A DNA stretch of 64,000 bases from Chaetoceros tenuissimus (GCA_021927905.1 BLLK01000027.1:744001-808000); one strand, 5' to 3'. Counted from the stretch's first letter, positions 1-10,036 are shown. Program-made: numbers and translations. The notes: generated by a model not told the origin, from the sequence alone.

Positions 1-22
1 GCATATCGTCGTCTACGAAAAT

Positions 23-1749
23 TTATACATCAACAGAAGTGCCTTCAGTCAAAGGTTGCTTTTCTGCATCCTCACTGTCATCAACATGCTCATCATCAAT
101 CTCAATTTGAGGATCGTCGATGGTAGCGAACATTGCAGTATGAATGTCTTCTCTTGGCTGTTGTGGTCCGATAAATGGCATGTAAGTAGTTGCAAACAAA
201 GAAACGAGAGATGCAGCCAAAACTCCAGACATTGCATTTTGCTCTCCAGCGAGGAAGCAAAGAATAATTGGTGTTGCAAGTGCAGTTCTGGTGATTCCAA
301 CATTGATTGCGGCGGCAAAAGAAAGGCATGCAAGAGGAATTGGAATAGAAGGAATGACCCAACAAAGTGCTCTACCAAGCGCAGCTCCGGATGCAAAGAA
401 TGGGAAAATGAAACCTCCTCTGTAGCCTCCTGCTACAGTGAAAGAGATTGCAATAAGCTTTGCAAATGCCACAATTAGTGCATGAGTACCGTTTTCCATT
501 TCAAACCCAAAAAGACCAGTAGTTGGCCAGATATGAGTCAAAGTGGATGCTGGAGACATTGTTGAAAGAGTCTGGAACTCATATTCTCCCCAAAACATTG
601 TCTGTGGAATTACCATACCAAGAATTACCACGACAACAGCACCGTAGAGTGCCCTATTTGGTGCATTTTCATCGCTGAGCAAATTCTTTGACTTGAACCA
701 TGCCATCACCTTGCCGTGGAACATTGCAAAGAGTGCTGCAATTCCACCACCAACAAGTCCAATCACAGCTCCAGTCAAAACATTACCAGCAGTAGCACCA
801 TCGAGTTTCACTTTTTGGATTTCCCAGATAGGAGCAATAGGCAATCCAGCAAGAGATCTAAACACAGCTAGAGTAACTTCACCACAGAAAATTGCCTCGA
901 TCATGTGCTCAAAGTACTCAACTCCAAAGCGACTGTTGACCTCAAGAGCAAACTGGATAATATTTGTTAGAAATAATCATTTTTCCATAGTAAATGATGT
1001 ACAAGACAATCTTATACTCACCATAGATCCTCCCAATGGTGAACCGAAGAAAGCTGCAAGAGCTCCAGCCATTCCCATCAAAGTATGCTTTCTAACAATA
1101 TTCTTGTTGGTTCTCTTGAAAACTGTTCTTGAAACAAATCCTCCAAGTGCAGCACAAATTGCTACCAAAGGTGCTTCAGGTCCAAGGGATCCACCACCAA
1201 GAATTCCGAATTGACTTGCACAAACCATAGGCATTACGTGATCCATTCCAATAAAAGCCTTCTTGTGTACACATTTGATAGTATAAGCAAGATCACCTGG
1301 TTCACCGAGATACTTCACAGTCAAACCAGAACAATATGCCATACTAAAACCAATGATTGGGATCCACATTACATATAACCATTGTGGCCAAACATCAACA
1401 ATATATTTATTTGGGAAATCGTGCCAAATAAATTCCAAAAGAGTCCACAAAATTTTATAGTATACATTTGCTGCAACTCCGCATACAACACCTATAACGA
1501 TTCAAAATGATTTGGATGAGCAATATAAATTAAATAAGTCAGGAAGAATGCATCTCAAAATCTCTCTAGGAACGTACCAATTACTCCAGCTACAATAATA
1601 CTTTGTGGCACTGTTCCTTCTGCAAATGTTTTGAGATCTTCTGCAAAGGATGATCTGGTTTTCACCATTCCATTTGGAGGAGAAGAGATTGGAGGATGTG
1701 CTGCATCCTCTTTCACATCATTTGTTCCGTAGTCAGCTTGAGGAGGCAT
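23..1749 (-). CDS. CLC-type chloride channel / Cl-/H+ exchanger
   Basis: Member of the CLC family of anion channels and exchangers, an integral membrane protein. Three exons on the minus strand (1749-1578, 1491-1022, 952-23) join in frame through GTACGT and GTGAGT donors, giving about 523 aa. Family marks seen: GPEAP in exon 2, the equivalent of the GxEGP selectivity motif with the gating glutamate kept; FALEVNSRFGVEYFEH read across the second junction, which is typical CLC sequence; and GGYRGGFIFPFFASGAALG in exon 3 (GxFxPxxxxGAxxG motif). No CBS pair follows: the protein ends in a short acidic tail after the last membrane helix, as in prokaryote-like CLCs. ATG 1749 is the first ATG in the open frame of exon 1; a further 5' exon cannot be excluded. 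Channel versus exchanger, and the membrane it sits in, cannot be told from sequence. Confidence 0.92.
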
Positions 1750-2408
1750 GTTTTTCTCGATCTTTATAAATTGTGATGTATTGATGGCCAACACCCTTGA
1801 ACTTTTATCACTGGTCAGTAATGAGTTTTGAAAACGTGGCTGTGCCTTTTTGTAGGAACTTCGAGAACATTTCTTCGTTTGAGTCCCAATTACACAATGC
1901 GGGTCGTAATTCTTCTTTCAAAAATGTAGAAGAATGAGAGAAAGCGTTCCTGATCGGCATGGATGGCCTCACAATCTTCCGGTAGATTCTGATTAGGGTG
2001 TACTTTGTTGTGGAGAATAGAGTGTCTCTTAAATATCTTTGATTCTTTCCCTTTTCCATCTCTTTCTTTTGTCAAATCTAGGCAAAGGCAAGCGATGGAG
2101 CGATGGTCTTGAGCAGTTGTTGAAACAAAAGCAACGAGGAAACAACAGAGCATCCAATCAAAAGCTTTTTCATGTAAGTGTTGACCGCTATAGGAGACTG
2201 TAAGGATCAATAGTAGCCCTTTGATGATTAAAAAAATTATATTGTTGTGTGGGGGGCTGAGGGGCGGATGGTTATGTAGTTTGCTGCAAAAAAATATGTT
2301 GCCTCTCGCTACAGAATCTCTAGTTCGTATTGCACACACATATTAGGTTTATTTCTGACAACATCTCACATTTCTATTTCAATCTTTGAATTATATAGAT
2401 TTATAATA
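1750..2408. other. Intergenic region between divergent CLC and OSCP genes
   Basis: Shared upstream region of two divergently transcribed genes. It is AT-rich, with a TATA-like stretch (2394-2405) directly before the OSCP start. The reading frames inside lack family resemblance and I see no RNA gene. Confidence 0.5.
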
Positions 2409-3026
2409 ATGTTTGCATCATCTCTTCGCAACGCATCTAGACGTGCGCTTACCCGCACAATGGCTACTAATGCTCACAAGCCACCAATTGATCTTCATGG
2501 ACTCCATGCTAGATACGCTAACGCAACCTACGTAGCAGCATCCAAGGGAAACATGCTTGAGACTGTTGAGAATGAACTTGCTGGAATCAAGCTTACTGCT
2601 ACAAACTCTACTGCATTCAAAAATTTCCTTGAGAACCCTTTGATCAGTCGTGACGATAAGGAGAAGACTGTATCCGATATGTTCTCTGGAAAGGTTAGCA
2701 ATGTAACCATGAACCTTATGATGACTCTTGCAGGAAATGCAAAGTTGGCTGAGGCTCCAAAGATTGCTGATACTTACAGTCAGCTTATGAAGGCAAAGCG
2801 TGGAGAGGTTGAGGCAACCATCATCTCTGCTGACCCTTTGACCAAGGCTCAAGTTACCGCTGTTGAAGCTGCTATGAAGAATCAGGTTGGAAGCGGCAAG
2901 AGTGTTATTTTGACTACTGAGGTTGATCCATCCATCTTGGGAGGACTTCAGGTACAGATTGGAGATCAGTTCTTAGATCTTAGTGTTGGAAGCAAAATTG
3001 ACAGCATCAGTCGTACTACTGTCTAA
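2409..3026 (+). CDS. ATP5O: Mitochondrial ATP synthase OSCP (delta-type) subunit
   Basis: Oligomycin-sensitivity-conferring protein, the peripheral-stalk subunit that ties F1 to the stator of the mitochondrial ATP synthase. Single exon, 205 aa, the usual length for the family. The N-terminus is basic and hydroxylated without acidic residues (MFASSLRNASRRALTRTMA), which fits a mitochondrial presequence. The conserved start of the OSCP/delta fold (HARYANATYVAA) lies at about residues 33-44 and the C-terminal signature LGGLQVQIGDQFLDLS at about residues 178-193. The codons are biased (GGA for Gly, CTT for Leu), as in the carbonic anhydrase gene at 44832, which suggests high expression. A plastid AtpD would carry an ASAFAP-type signal, and none is seen. 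Confidence 0.95.
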   Translation: MFASSLRNASRRALTRTMATNAHKPPIDLHGLHARYANATYVAASKGNMLETVENELAGIKLTATNSTAFKNFLENPLISRDDKEKTVSDMFSGKVSNVTMNLMMTLAGNAKLAEAPKIADTYSQLMKAKRGEVEATIISADPLTKAQVTAVEAAMKNQVGSGKSVILTTEVDPSILGGLQVQIGDQFLDLSVGSKIDSISRTTV

Positions 3027-3962
3027 ATAGTTTGGAAGTTGTTTTGATGATGAAACAAGCGTTTTTTACTTTATTCAATTGGATTGTGAAGACAAACCAG
3101 AATGGTTTAAAGTTTTCGATCGGTTCATTTGAATAGACATTAATATTATAATGTTGTGAGCATTAACCCTTTTCGGATGATTTAAGTTGTTTGCTTCGAG
3201 GAAATACTATTACAACCTTTGATTCATAAGGATTCATATCACACTGAGAGCAATAAGTTTGTGGAAATGAATTCAACACTTTCTACCCTATTTATATAAA
3301 TCAGGCATCTGGTTCACTTGACCAAATACTTGAATTTTTTCTTGTCTGCACTAGCATGGTCGAAATGAAAATACACATCTAGCTAGTGAAAATGCCAATG
3401 CTTACTCTGGACTTACCTCCTCCACTTCTTTCCTCCCCCTTCATCCCTTATTTATCCAAGGGGTGTAAGTAATTCTAATAAGTAAATACATGCTCCAAAC
3501 TCTGTCGTGCGCAATCATGACTTCATCTTTCATCTTTCTGTGATGAGAACACTGCAGCATCAACAGCACAACGTATCTTCCCATTGAAATAAACATCCAA
3601 CGTATTCCAAAAAGCTTCCTTATCGTGCTGATTCAGTGAAATCAGTATTACTGCATGGCGATATCTTTCCAGGTGTAGCTTCCGTAGCCTTTACTTGCAA
3701 AGATTCAATAGGTAGTACCACAGCATAGGTCAACTTTCAACTTGGGACCAGTGGGTAGTACTTCATTTTGTCGTACAAAATACATTCAATACTGATTGCA
3801 GACTTGCCAGCTTTCATATACTCCAACTATATAAATTATCAAAGCTTCAAAAAGGGACAGATATTTATACAAGGTATTTTACAACATTATTTCTTGTAAA
3901 AATCTGGAGATCTAAAAAATTCTAAATAAAAGCTTGGAACAATTTCGACTACAATCAGAATA
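3027..3962. other. Intergenic region, no gene seen
   Basis: The stretch between the OSCP stop and the lipase start. It holds AT-rich unique sequence and only short spurious frames. I found no tRNA, repeat array or mobile element in it. Confidence 0.5.
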
Positions 3963-6590
3963 ATGTCAGCACTTTCATCTCATTCTTCATTACTTGACTT
4001 GATGGAGGCAAGTAAGAAAATACAAGAAGGAAAAGGACAAGAAGATCGCTCAAATATGAGCAAAACTCCTCCTTCTGGTGGCGTAAGACCAGTAAGAATA
4101 GCACATAGAAGGATGACAACTGGCTCAGTTGTAACAGGAGGGCAAGAAAGGACTGAAAATGAGTCACATGATCCAACTTTGATGGCTGCAAGTACGACTT
4201 ACTCTCCAAATAAAGGCGATGTCATGGCAACCACAAATACTATGCCGCAATGGAATATGGGTCCAGCTTCGCCAATTCGTAGATATAAATCTCAAGGAGC
4301 GGAGCCTCAACAATACATAGAGAGGGATGTCACACAATCTCAAAGCTACGACAATAGCACTCAGCATCAACGTGTACCATCCATAGGAATGAATATACCC
4401 GATATGAATCGATTAAGTATGAATCATAATCAGCCTGCCCCTATCAGTAGTGGTCCATTTTTAAATCCTTTTGAAGATCCCGCAATTATTGGTGACTTGA
4501 ACAGTGCGGTTCCACTAGCAACTACTACATCCTTTCCCAAAGCTGAGGATGTACAAGTTCCAACGCAGCATTTACGATCTAGTTCACACGTATATGAAGC
4601 TGCTTCAAGTCCTTCTCATCCTTTGAATACATCTACTCCACATCCTCTACAAAGTTGGACTGCCATGACTGATAATACTGCTACATCTCAACCATTGCCA
4701 CAACCAATAATGAATAGTGCATCAGAACACTCCACTGGATTACCAGCGACTTTATCGCCATCACATAAGCATTCTCAATTTGACCCACTTCTCAATTCTG
4801 GTTCACATAATAGATCATCTTCTGGTAATGACGTACTTCGGAGTTCTATCCCAGATAATATACCAACTCATAAACATTCCATGTCAGTGGATGCAGCTTC
4901 TCTAGCGAATCTTGCAGCTGAATTATCAACCTTGAAGCCTCAAAAACAAGAAGCAGATGGAGATGATAAGAAGACTGCTAATAACATATCTGAGAAGAAG
5001 AATAGACATCGAAGATTTTTGAGTCAACCATTTTCGAATAAAGGAAAAGGAGATGATGCTGAGGGTGAGAAAGGTAGCCATCGTAGAAGTATCAGTGCTG
5101 GTTTTGCTGCGGTATTCAAACGAGATGATGAAAATGGTGAAGGTAGAGCATCGACCCCTGGAAAGAGACTCGGGAGAGGAAGACGTATGAATAAGAACGA
5201 GAAAAATATTGATAGTGCTTTAGAGATTATCGCATCGGAGTCCATGGAAGATTCAAAGTCTAATGCAGAAATCAAACTGAGATCTAGTGAACAGGATCCA
5301 TCTCTCCATCAAGTGACCATCCCTTCTCCGGCAGACTTGCTATACCCAGCCAAACTATGTCAACTATTTGAACAGTATCGAGTGATTGATCAAAATTTCG
5401 ACTTTCATTCGCTTGTTGGGATCGGTCGAGTAGAGTTGGAAACTATTTATGGTAATATTTCCATGTCCCAGAGTGTAAGAAGTCAACAATCGATGCAGTC
5501 CCGCCCTACATCTCCTAGTGTGAACTCACCTGCAATGATATCTCCTTCACCTGTCATGACTTCACGTCCTACCTCCCCCTCGAATGCAATGAGTCCACCA
5601 ATGAATATGTTGGAACACCAACTTTTAGATACTCTCATGACACAAAATAATTTCGTCCAGGCTCATGCTCCCATCATCGAGTCTATCATTGAGCAAGACG
5701 ATCTCATTGTGGAGGGATTCTTTTATGAACAGAGTCCAGACTCTAACGAGGAAAAATCTTCAAGTGATCGTATTGAAGTAGCAATATTTAAAAATGATTC
5801 AAAGAGACATTTTCTAGTGGCATTTCAAGGTTGTGCTGAGTCCCAGTTGAAACCGATCAAGAAAAATGAACAGAAAGATGGAATTGAAAAAAGATTTGCA
5901 ATTGGCCGAAAAGATGACGATAATAAATTTTCAGAAGAAGAGCCTGTCACTGTATTCCCACCTTTTCGCAAAGCATATTTTGGTAGTAATATCGAAGACA
6001 AGCTTTTTGAAAGATTGGATCAGCTTCTTGAAGAGAATCCTTTTTTCGACGTCATTTCGACTGGTCACTCGTTTGGTGGAGCTATGGCAATTTTGAGTAG
6101 TATGCGATATGCTAACACAAGAGGGTCGATCATGATTTCTTCTTATGTTTTTGGATGTCCAAAGATTGGGAACCTTGATTTTAGATATTATGTGAACTCT
6201 CTCCCTAACTTGAGAATAATGAGAGTTGAATATGGAAATGATCCGTGGATCAATGCACCAGAGCATCCAATGTGGTCTAACGCTGGTCATGCTTTGTCCA
6301 TCATAAATTGTTCAAGTAATGACAATGCCGATACTTTCGATGATTATAATGTGCGAGCATTGAAGTTCGGAGATTCTAGGCCTGACTCAAAGGATGGAAA
6401 AAAGATAGTAAGAAGAATATCAAGACATGCGAACAAAGAAAAGCAACTTGATCATGATATTTCTAGTTACGTGCTTTCAATTGAACACCTTTCCAATCTT
6501 GGTATTGTATCTGGTTGGCCTAGGCATTTTGTTGGAGAAGAAGGAAGTGGAGTTCAAGGACTTGATAAAGAAAAGCGACTGGTTTGCTAA
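3963..6590 (+). CDS. Class-3 (alpha/beta hydrolase) lipase with long disordered N-terminus
   Basis: Predicted triacylglycerol or phospholipid lipase of the fungal lipase-like class 3 family. Single exon, 875 aa. The first 450 or so residues are Ser/Pro/Gln/His-rich and look disordered, with basic Ser-containing patches that resemble kinase or 14-3-3 sites. The catalytic domain occupies about residues 530-860: the nucleophile elbow GHSFGGA has its Ser at residue 703, the acid is probably the Asp in YGNDPW (about residue 760) and the base is probably the His in AGHALS (about residue 775). VFGCPKIGN between them is also typical of the family. No signal peptide is visible, so a cytosolic or lipid-droplet location is more likely than secretion. 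The domain is interrupted by lysine-rich spacers. Substrate unknown. Confidence 0.85.
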   Translation: MSALSSHSSLLDLMEASKKIQEGKGQEDRSNMSKTPPSGGVRPVRIAHRRMTTGSVVTGGQERTENESHDPTLMAASTTYSPNKGDVMATTNTMPQWNMGPASPIRRYKSQGAEPQQYIERDVTQSQSYDNSTQHQRVPSIGMNIPDMNRLSMNHNQPAPISSGPFLNPFEDPAIIGDLNSAVPLATTTSFPKAEDVQVPTQHLRSSSHVYEAASSPSHPLNTSTPHPLQSWTAMTDNTATSQPLPQPIMNSASEHSTGLPATLSPSHKHSQFDPLLNSGSHNRSSSGNDVLRSSIPDNIPTHKHSMSVDAASLANLAAELSTLKPQKQEADGDDKKTANNISEKKNRHRRFLSQPFSNKGKGDDAEGEKGSHRRSISAGFAAVFKRDDENGEGRASTPGKRLGRGRRMNKNEKNIDSALEIIASESMEDSKSNAEIKLRSSEQDPSLHQVTIPSPADLLYPAKLCQLFEQYRVIDQNFDFHSLVGIGRVELETIYGNISMSQSVRSQQSMQSRPTSPSVNSPAMISPSPVMTSRPTSPSNAMSPPMNMLEHQLLDTLMTQNNFVQAHAPIIESIIEQDDLIVEGFFYEQSPDSNEEKSSSDRIEVAIFKNDSKRHFLVAFQGCAESQLKPIKKNEQKDGIEKRFAIGRKDDDNKFSEEEPVTVFPPFRKAYFGSNIEDKLFERLDQLLEENPFFDVISTGHSFGGAMAILSSMRYANTRGSIMISSYVFGCPKIGNLDFRYYVNSLPNLRIMRVEYGNDPWINAPEHPMWSNAGHALSIINCSSNDNADTFDDYNVRALKFGDSRPDSKDGKKIVRRISRHANKEKQLDHDISSYVLSIEHLSNLGIVSGWPRHFVGEEGSGVQGLDKEKRLVC

Positions 6591-6996
6591 TATTATTACC
6601 ACTAGCCGCTTCAGTCTAATTTTCCAGATTCCAGGTGTTTGTCTAAGTTTTTAGTAATAAAATGTTACGTATGCTAAATAAAAAATTAATAAAAAAAGCA
6701 AAAAGAAAGAAGTATTTCTAACTCTTTTGGTTCTTTTGTTTATTCGAATCACATTGTAAACGATAGCAGTCTAACTATTAGTACGTACTACTACGAGTAC
6801 ATACGCCCGGAAGTATATCCTTGAAGGAATGGTAGAGCCAGCGCAGCAGTTTTTGCCCCCGACACATCACACTTTTTCTTCTTCGATTCTTTACTTTTCG
6901 CCTCTTTCCTGTGCATCCATCAGTCTGCAATCGGGTAGTCTAACTCTCCACGACTCTTCTTTCTAAAATTCATATCTATTGCAATTCGGAGTTTCG
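6591..6996. other. Intergenic region upstream of the peroxiredoxin-like gene
   Basis: AT-rich spacer between two plus-strand genes. It contains a perfect 12-bp palindrome, TAGTACGTACTA, at 6779-6790. No gene is seen. Confidence 0.4.
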
Positions 6997-7782
6997 ATGA
7001 AGATATCCGTAGTATCGAGCGCTTTGGCGCTGCTATCGGTGAAGGTTCAATCTTTTTCGGTTGTCCCACGAACATTGACTTTGAGTACTGGTGACAAATC
7101 CACATCATGCATTTCTCTTGCTGCAGAAGCTCCATGTGAGATACCAGTAGATGCACCAGAATTCCAGCGTCTAACAGATATTAATGATGGAGGAAAACTT
7201 CTCAGAAGTGCAGTGGTAACAAATATTGATGGCGACTTTGTTCCTCTATCAAGACCTATGGGAAAAGGCACTTCAATCGTTGTATTTCTTCGTCATATGG
7301 GGTGACCTTATTGCTGGACCTACGCCAATGATTGGTGTGATGCAGTCCAGCAATTAGATGAAGACTCAGAGATAGCAGGTCCTATCTTTGTTTCAATAGG
7401 AGATGAGGATAAACTCAAAACTTTCCTTGATCAAAACCCAAAAATTCCAAAAGAAAATATGTTTGTTGATGATTACACTTTCGATGCATACAAGAAGGTT
7501 GGCTTCAAATCTTTCACTGAAATGGATAAGGAGGTTGTCAAGGAAGTGAAAATGACCGCACCAAATCTTTCATTCAAGGAGTGGATGGGGTATTTTTCTA
7601 ATGTAGGGAAAGTAACTCCAATTCCAAAAGGAATGAAGTTTGGTGAGGTTCCAGAAGGCGTTTTGCGTTTAGGAGGAACTTTCGTAGTAAAGGGCGATAA
7701 GGTCCTATACCAATGGAACGATCGTTTGCCTGGTGATCACCCTGATATTCAGGAGGTCTTGGAAATTGCAAAATCTGCGTAA
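6997..7782 (+). CDS. Peroxiredoxin-like 2 (AhpC/TSA-2 type) protein, probable selenoprotein with UxxC redox motif
   Basis: Thioredoxin-fold protein of the AhpC-TSA_2/PRXL2 type. The frame from ATG 6997 runs to a TGA at 7303-7305, and the very same frame then continues open to TAA at 7780-7782. The TGA sits in RHMG-(TGA)-PYCWTYA, where relatives have the redox pair CPxC (RHFGCPFC). If the TGA is read as selenocysteine the motif is UPYC and the protein is 261 aa, a normal length; sequence after the TGA (FVSIGDEDKLKTF, then NMFVDDYTFDAYKKVGF) is typical of the family. The N-terminus is a signal peptide with a Phe after the expected cleavage site (VKVQS|FSVV), a weak form of the diatom plastid motif. 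Frames upstream of 6997 use TTG only. The 3' UTR is at most about 180 nt before a convergent gene, and I could not identify a certain SECIS element. A point mutation of a Cys codon (pseudogene or sequence error) is the main alternative. Confidence 0.78.
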
Positions 7783-7842
7783 ATTGATATCTTTCAGGTT
7801 TATTGGCACATGGGGTCTGATTTGATTTTAGAAGGGTAGTGA

Positions 7843-7907
7843 GAATGACGTACAAATATATTATGATATATGTTTCATAATTTTTTGAACTGATGTATAC
7901 GTTCATC
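7843..7907 (+). other. Imperfect stem-loop in the 3' UTR of the TGA-containing gene
   Basis: The arms 7845-7854 and 7894-7905 can pair with small bulges (ATGA-CGTA-CA with TG..TACG.TCAT), and an inner hairpin has the perfect arms 7861-7866 and 7875-7880 around an 8-nt loop. Size and position would suit a SECIS, but in this fold the ATGA is base-paired and no unpaired AA is seen in the apical loop. I therefore report it only as a structured 3' UTR element. Confidence 0.25.
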
Positions 7908-7961
7908 TAAGCAATCGGCTGATTTGCTCTTAAACTAATTTTAGTCTATTTGAAAAGAAAA

Positions 7962-8771
7962 TCATGCTTCCTTTCCAATTACAAACAACACACTATAGTC
8001 GACTTTGTCACACCCATTGACTTGAGGCATCTCCGCCCCTGGTGTGACCGGGAAGTCTTTTTGATTGGCAGTCAATGGTCCCCCAGCTACACTGGAATCA
8101 CTTGCTGGAAGATATCTTGCACTTCGACAGGGTAAATGTGTCACATCGTATAAACTTCCATTGTCTAACTTCCATTTGCCATCAGGTTCCACTGTTAATA
8201 CTGTGGTTACAAGTCTTCCACCAGTTACAAGATATCTACCGGCCTCTAGAGGAAATATTGGTGATTCCATAATGAGACCATGCTCTTCCAACCACCAATC
8301 ATTTGGGTCAAATTTCCAACCAACAGGAGCTACATTATTTCTACTTTTGAGTGATTTCTCATAGTCCTTGAGAAAAACACCTCGTGGACCAGGATCTTTC
8401 TCCCATAGACCCCACTGTCCAGCGTTGTCACCAGACTTGATTTTTGTTGTGTCTGTTGGTACCGCTGGTAATGCAGCTATAAATTGAGTAGGGATACGTT
8501 TAAATCCAGGTGGGGCAGCGACGGCAAGACCTAAATTTGTAACGAGAGCAAGTGATGAAGATATGAATAAAGATCGACCAAGCTGCTTTCCGAGTGGCAT
8601 TTTTGTTTTCTCCTCGGAGTTGTCTGAATTAGATGCATTATTTTTGCTAAAGTTCAGGCCAGTTCTCGCACGTGTTTGTGCAGGTACACTTTGCAAAGAG
8701 ATCGAGGTAAAAGCAAATGTACCCGATACAAGTTGAAATAGGAAGAATAAGGATAGAGAAGCTGATCTCAT
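7962..8771 (-). CDS. Probable thylakoid-lumen protein of unknown function
   Basis: Single exon, 269 aa. I cannot name the family, but the layout is clear. An N-terminal signal peptide ends in SGTFAFTS, a plastid motif with Phe at +1. A Ser/Asn-rich transit segment follows, then a second hydrophobic stretch (about residues 65-86) ending AVAAPPGF, which looks like a thylakoid-lumen signal with an AxA cleavage site. The mature part (about 185 aa) is rich in Trp, Gly and Pro, with conserved-looking blocks such as QWGLWEKDPGPRGV, FDPNDWWLEEHGLIME and DVTHLPCRSARY. The last of these and NGCDKVDY contain its two Cys residues, which could form a disulfide. The gene is convergent with the selenoprotein gene (179 bp between stops) and divergent from the plastid DUF3067 gene. 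No cofactor-binding motif is recognised. Confidence 0.75.
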   Translation of the reverse strand: MRSASLSLFFLFQLVSGTFAFTSISLQSVPAQTRARTGLNFSKNNASNSDNSEEKTKMPLGKQLGRSLFISSSLALVTNLGLAVAAPPGFKRIPTQFIAALPAVPTDTTKIKSGDNAGQWGLWEKDPGPRGVFLKDYEKSLKSRNNVAPVGWKFDPNDWWLEEHGLIMESPIFPLEAGRYLVTGGRLVTTVLTVEPDGKWKLDNGSLYDVTHLPCRSARYLPASDSSVAGGPLTANQKDFPVTPGAEMPQVNGCDKVDYSVLFVIGKEA

Positions 8772-9103
8772 GTTTGTTAGTTTTGATTATAGATCGATTA
8801 GTTAGTTGGTTGCTTTCTACAGAATGATTGTACCTTACTTGAATAAAAGGTGGCTTCACCAATAATTCCATGTACGTACATTGGACATAGTACATGCTCA
8901 ACCCATCCATGTTTAGGTTGTCGTAGTAGAAAGTCATTCTACCACCAGCATGTTCATGTGAAAGATGGATGAGAGGAAGCAATTATTCTCATGTCGAATC
9001 TCATCTCGAAGCTCACAGCACACCGTCAGTATCATCATACAAACTACAACAATATTGCAAGAAACCTTATAAGCACCCGTGTATTTAGTCTAGGATCATT
9101 GAT
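8772..9103. other. Divergent promoter region of two plastid-protein genes
   Basis: Separates the lumen protein (-) from the DUF3067 protein (+), so the two plastid genes may share control elements. I see no gene and no clear motif beyond short AT-rich stretches. Confidence 0.4.
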
Positions 9104-9835
9104 ATGACACTGCTTTGGCTTATCACCAGACTCCTCATTTTTCTTTCTTCAGTGCATGTGTGCACTTCTTTCATCCAACAGAGAACAAGCTTCCTTTTGA
9201 AAAAACATGGTCAATCAGTTACAAACCCTAGAATTCTATTGGCAAGCAATCAAGATGAAAACATATTTTCTTCCCTGAAAACTCTATGGGATGAGATCAT
9301 AGAAGTCTCAACGTATGGACCTTCGGAAAGAAAAATGTTGAAAGCACAGAGAGAACGACAGCAGCAATTTGAAGAAGGACAAAAGGCTGAAAAGATCGAT
9401 GGAAACAATCGATCGATAGATTTTGATAACGATGATGAATGGCTAGAAGCTTTCAATAAGGCCAAAGAGAAAAAAGAACAAGAAGAAAATGACGACTTTG
9501 AGGAACGTCCAGGTTTTGATGGATATGTTTTGAGGGATATGCTTTGCGCGAAATGGGGAGCTCCACTTGATGTAGACTTTCAGAAAATTGGAGGCAAGGT
9601 GTATTGCACAGTGCTACCTCTTCTTGGATTTGGAAGTCCTTTGAGATCAAGACATGAAACGGAACTAGATTATCTCATGCATCTCCAAGGAGTTATTGAA
9701 ATCTTGAATAAATATGATAACTTGGAATACTTTGTATCTTACATCGAGAGTACTGAGAAAACACCGAAGCGAGGGACTGATTCTGTTCCAGTTCGACTTA
9801 TGCTGACTGAGGAGCAAATATCTCAAATTCTATAA
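9104..9835 (+). CDS. Plastid DUF3067 family protein
   Basis: Single exon, 243 aa. Residues 1-22 form a hydrophobic signal peptide ending VHVCTSFIQQ, a diatom-type plastid signal with Phe at the cleavage site. A charged, Glu/Lys/Gln-rich linker (about residues 75-140) precedes the C-terminal domain (about 145-243). There GYVLRDMLCAKWG, VYCTVLPLLGFGSPL and ELDYLMHLQGVIEILNKY match the pattern of DUF3067, a small domain known from cyanobacteria and plastids. Its biochemical role is unknown. Known occurrence supports a stromal protein of cyanobacterial descent. The ATG at 9104 is the first Met of the frame and fits the signal peptide. Confidence 0.8.
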   Translation: MTLLWLITRLLIFLSSVHVCTSFIQQRTSFLLKKHGQSVTNPRILLASNQDENIFSSLKTLWDEIIEVSTYGPSERKMLKAQRERQQQFEEGQKAEKIDGNNRSIDFDNDDEWLEAFNKAKEKKEQEENDDFEERPGFDGYVLRDMLCAKWGAPLDVDFQKIGGKVYCTVLPLLGFGSPLRSRHETELDYLMHLQGVIEILNKYDNLEYFVSYIESTEKTPKRGTDSVPVRLMLTEEQISQIL

Positions 9836-10036
9836 AGTGGACTTCTGATAATATGGCATTTAAACTTTTTAATTAAGCTCCCCAATGTGCTTCTCTATCT
9901 TAAACGTATTTATAAAACTATGGCTCAATTCCGAGAGCCTGTAAGCAATCAACTCTTGACGACAGTGGACGCAAATGTTTTCATTTCCTACACTGTCGTT
10001 TTCATTATCGATGCTTTATTGACTCCACATAGCTGA

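Noticed and set aside
1808-2339. Two overlapping minus-strand frames of 83 and 149 codons between CLC and OSCP
   Set aside because: No family similarity and no splice-supported link to CLC exon 1; composition like intergenic DNA.
3540-3650. Possible C/D-box snoRNA (GTGATGA near 3540, CTGA near 3638)
   Set aside because: No terminal stem and no recognisable antisense element; the two short boxes are expected by chance in AT-rich DNA.
7302-7314. Reading the TGA of the peroxiredoxin-like gene as part of an intron starting GTGACC
   Set aside because: Any such intron would remove the conserved PYCW segment, and the frame continues without loss straight through the TGA.
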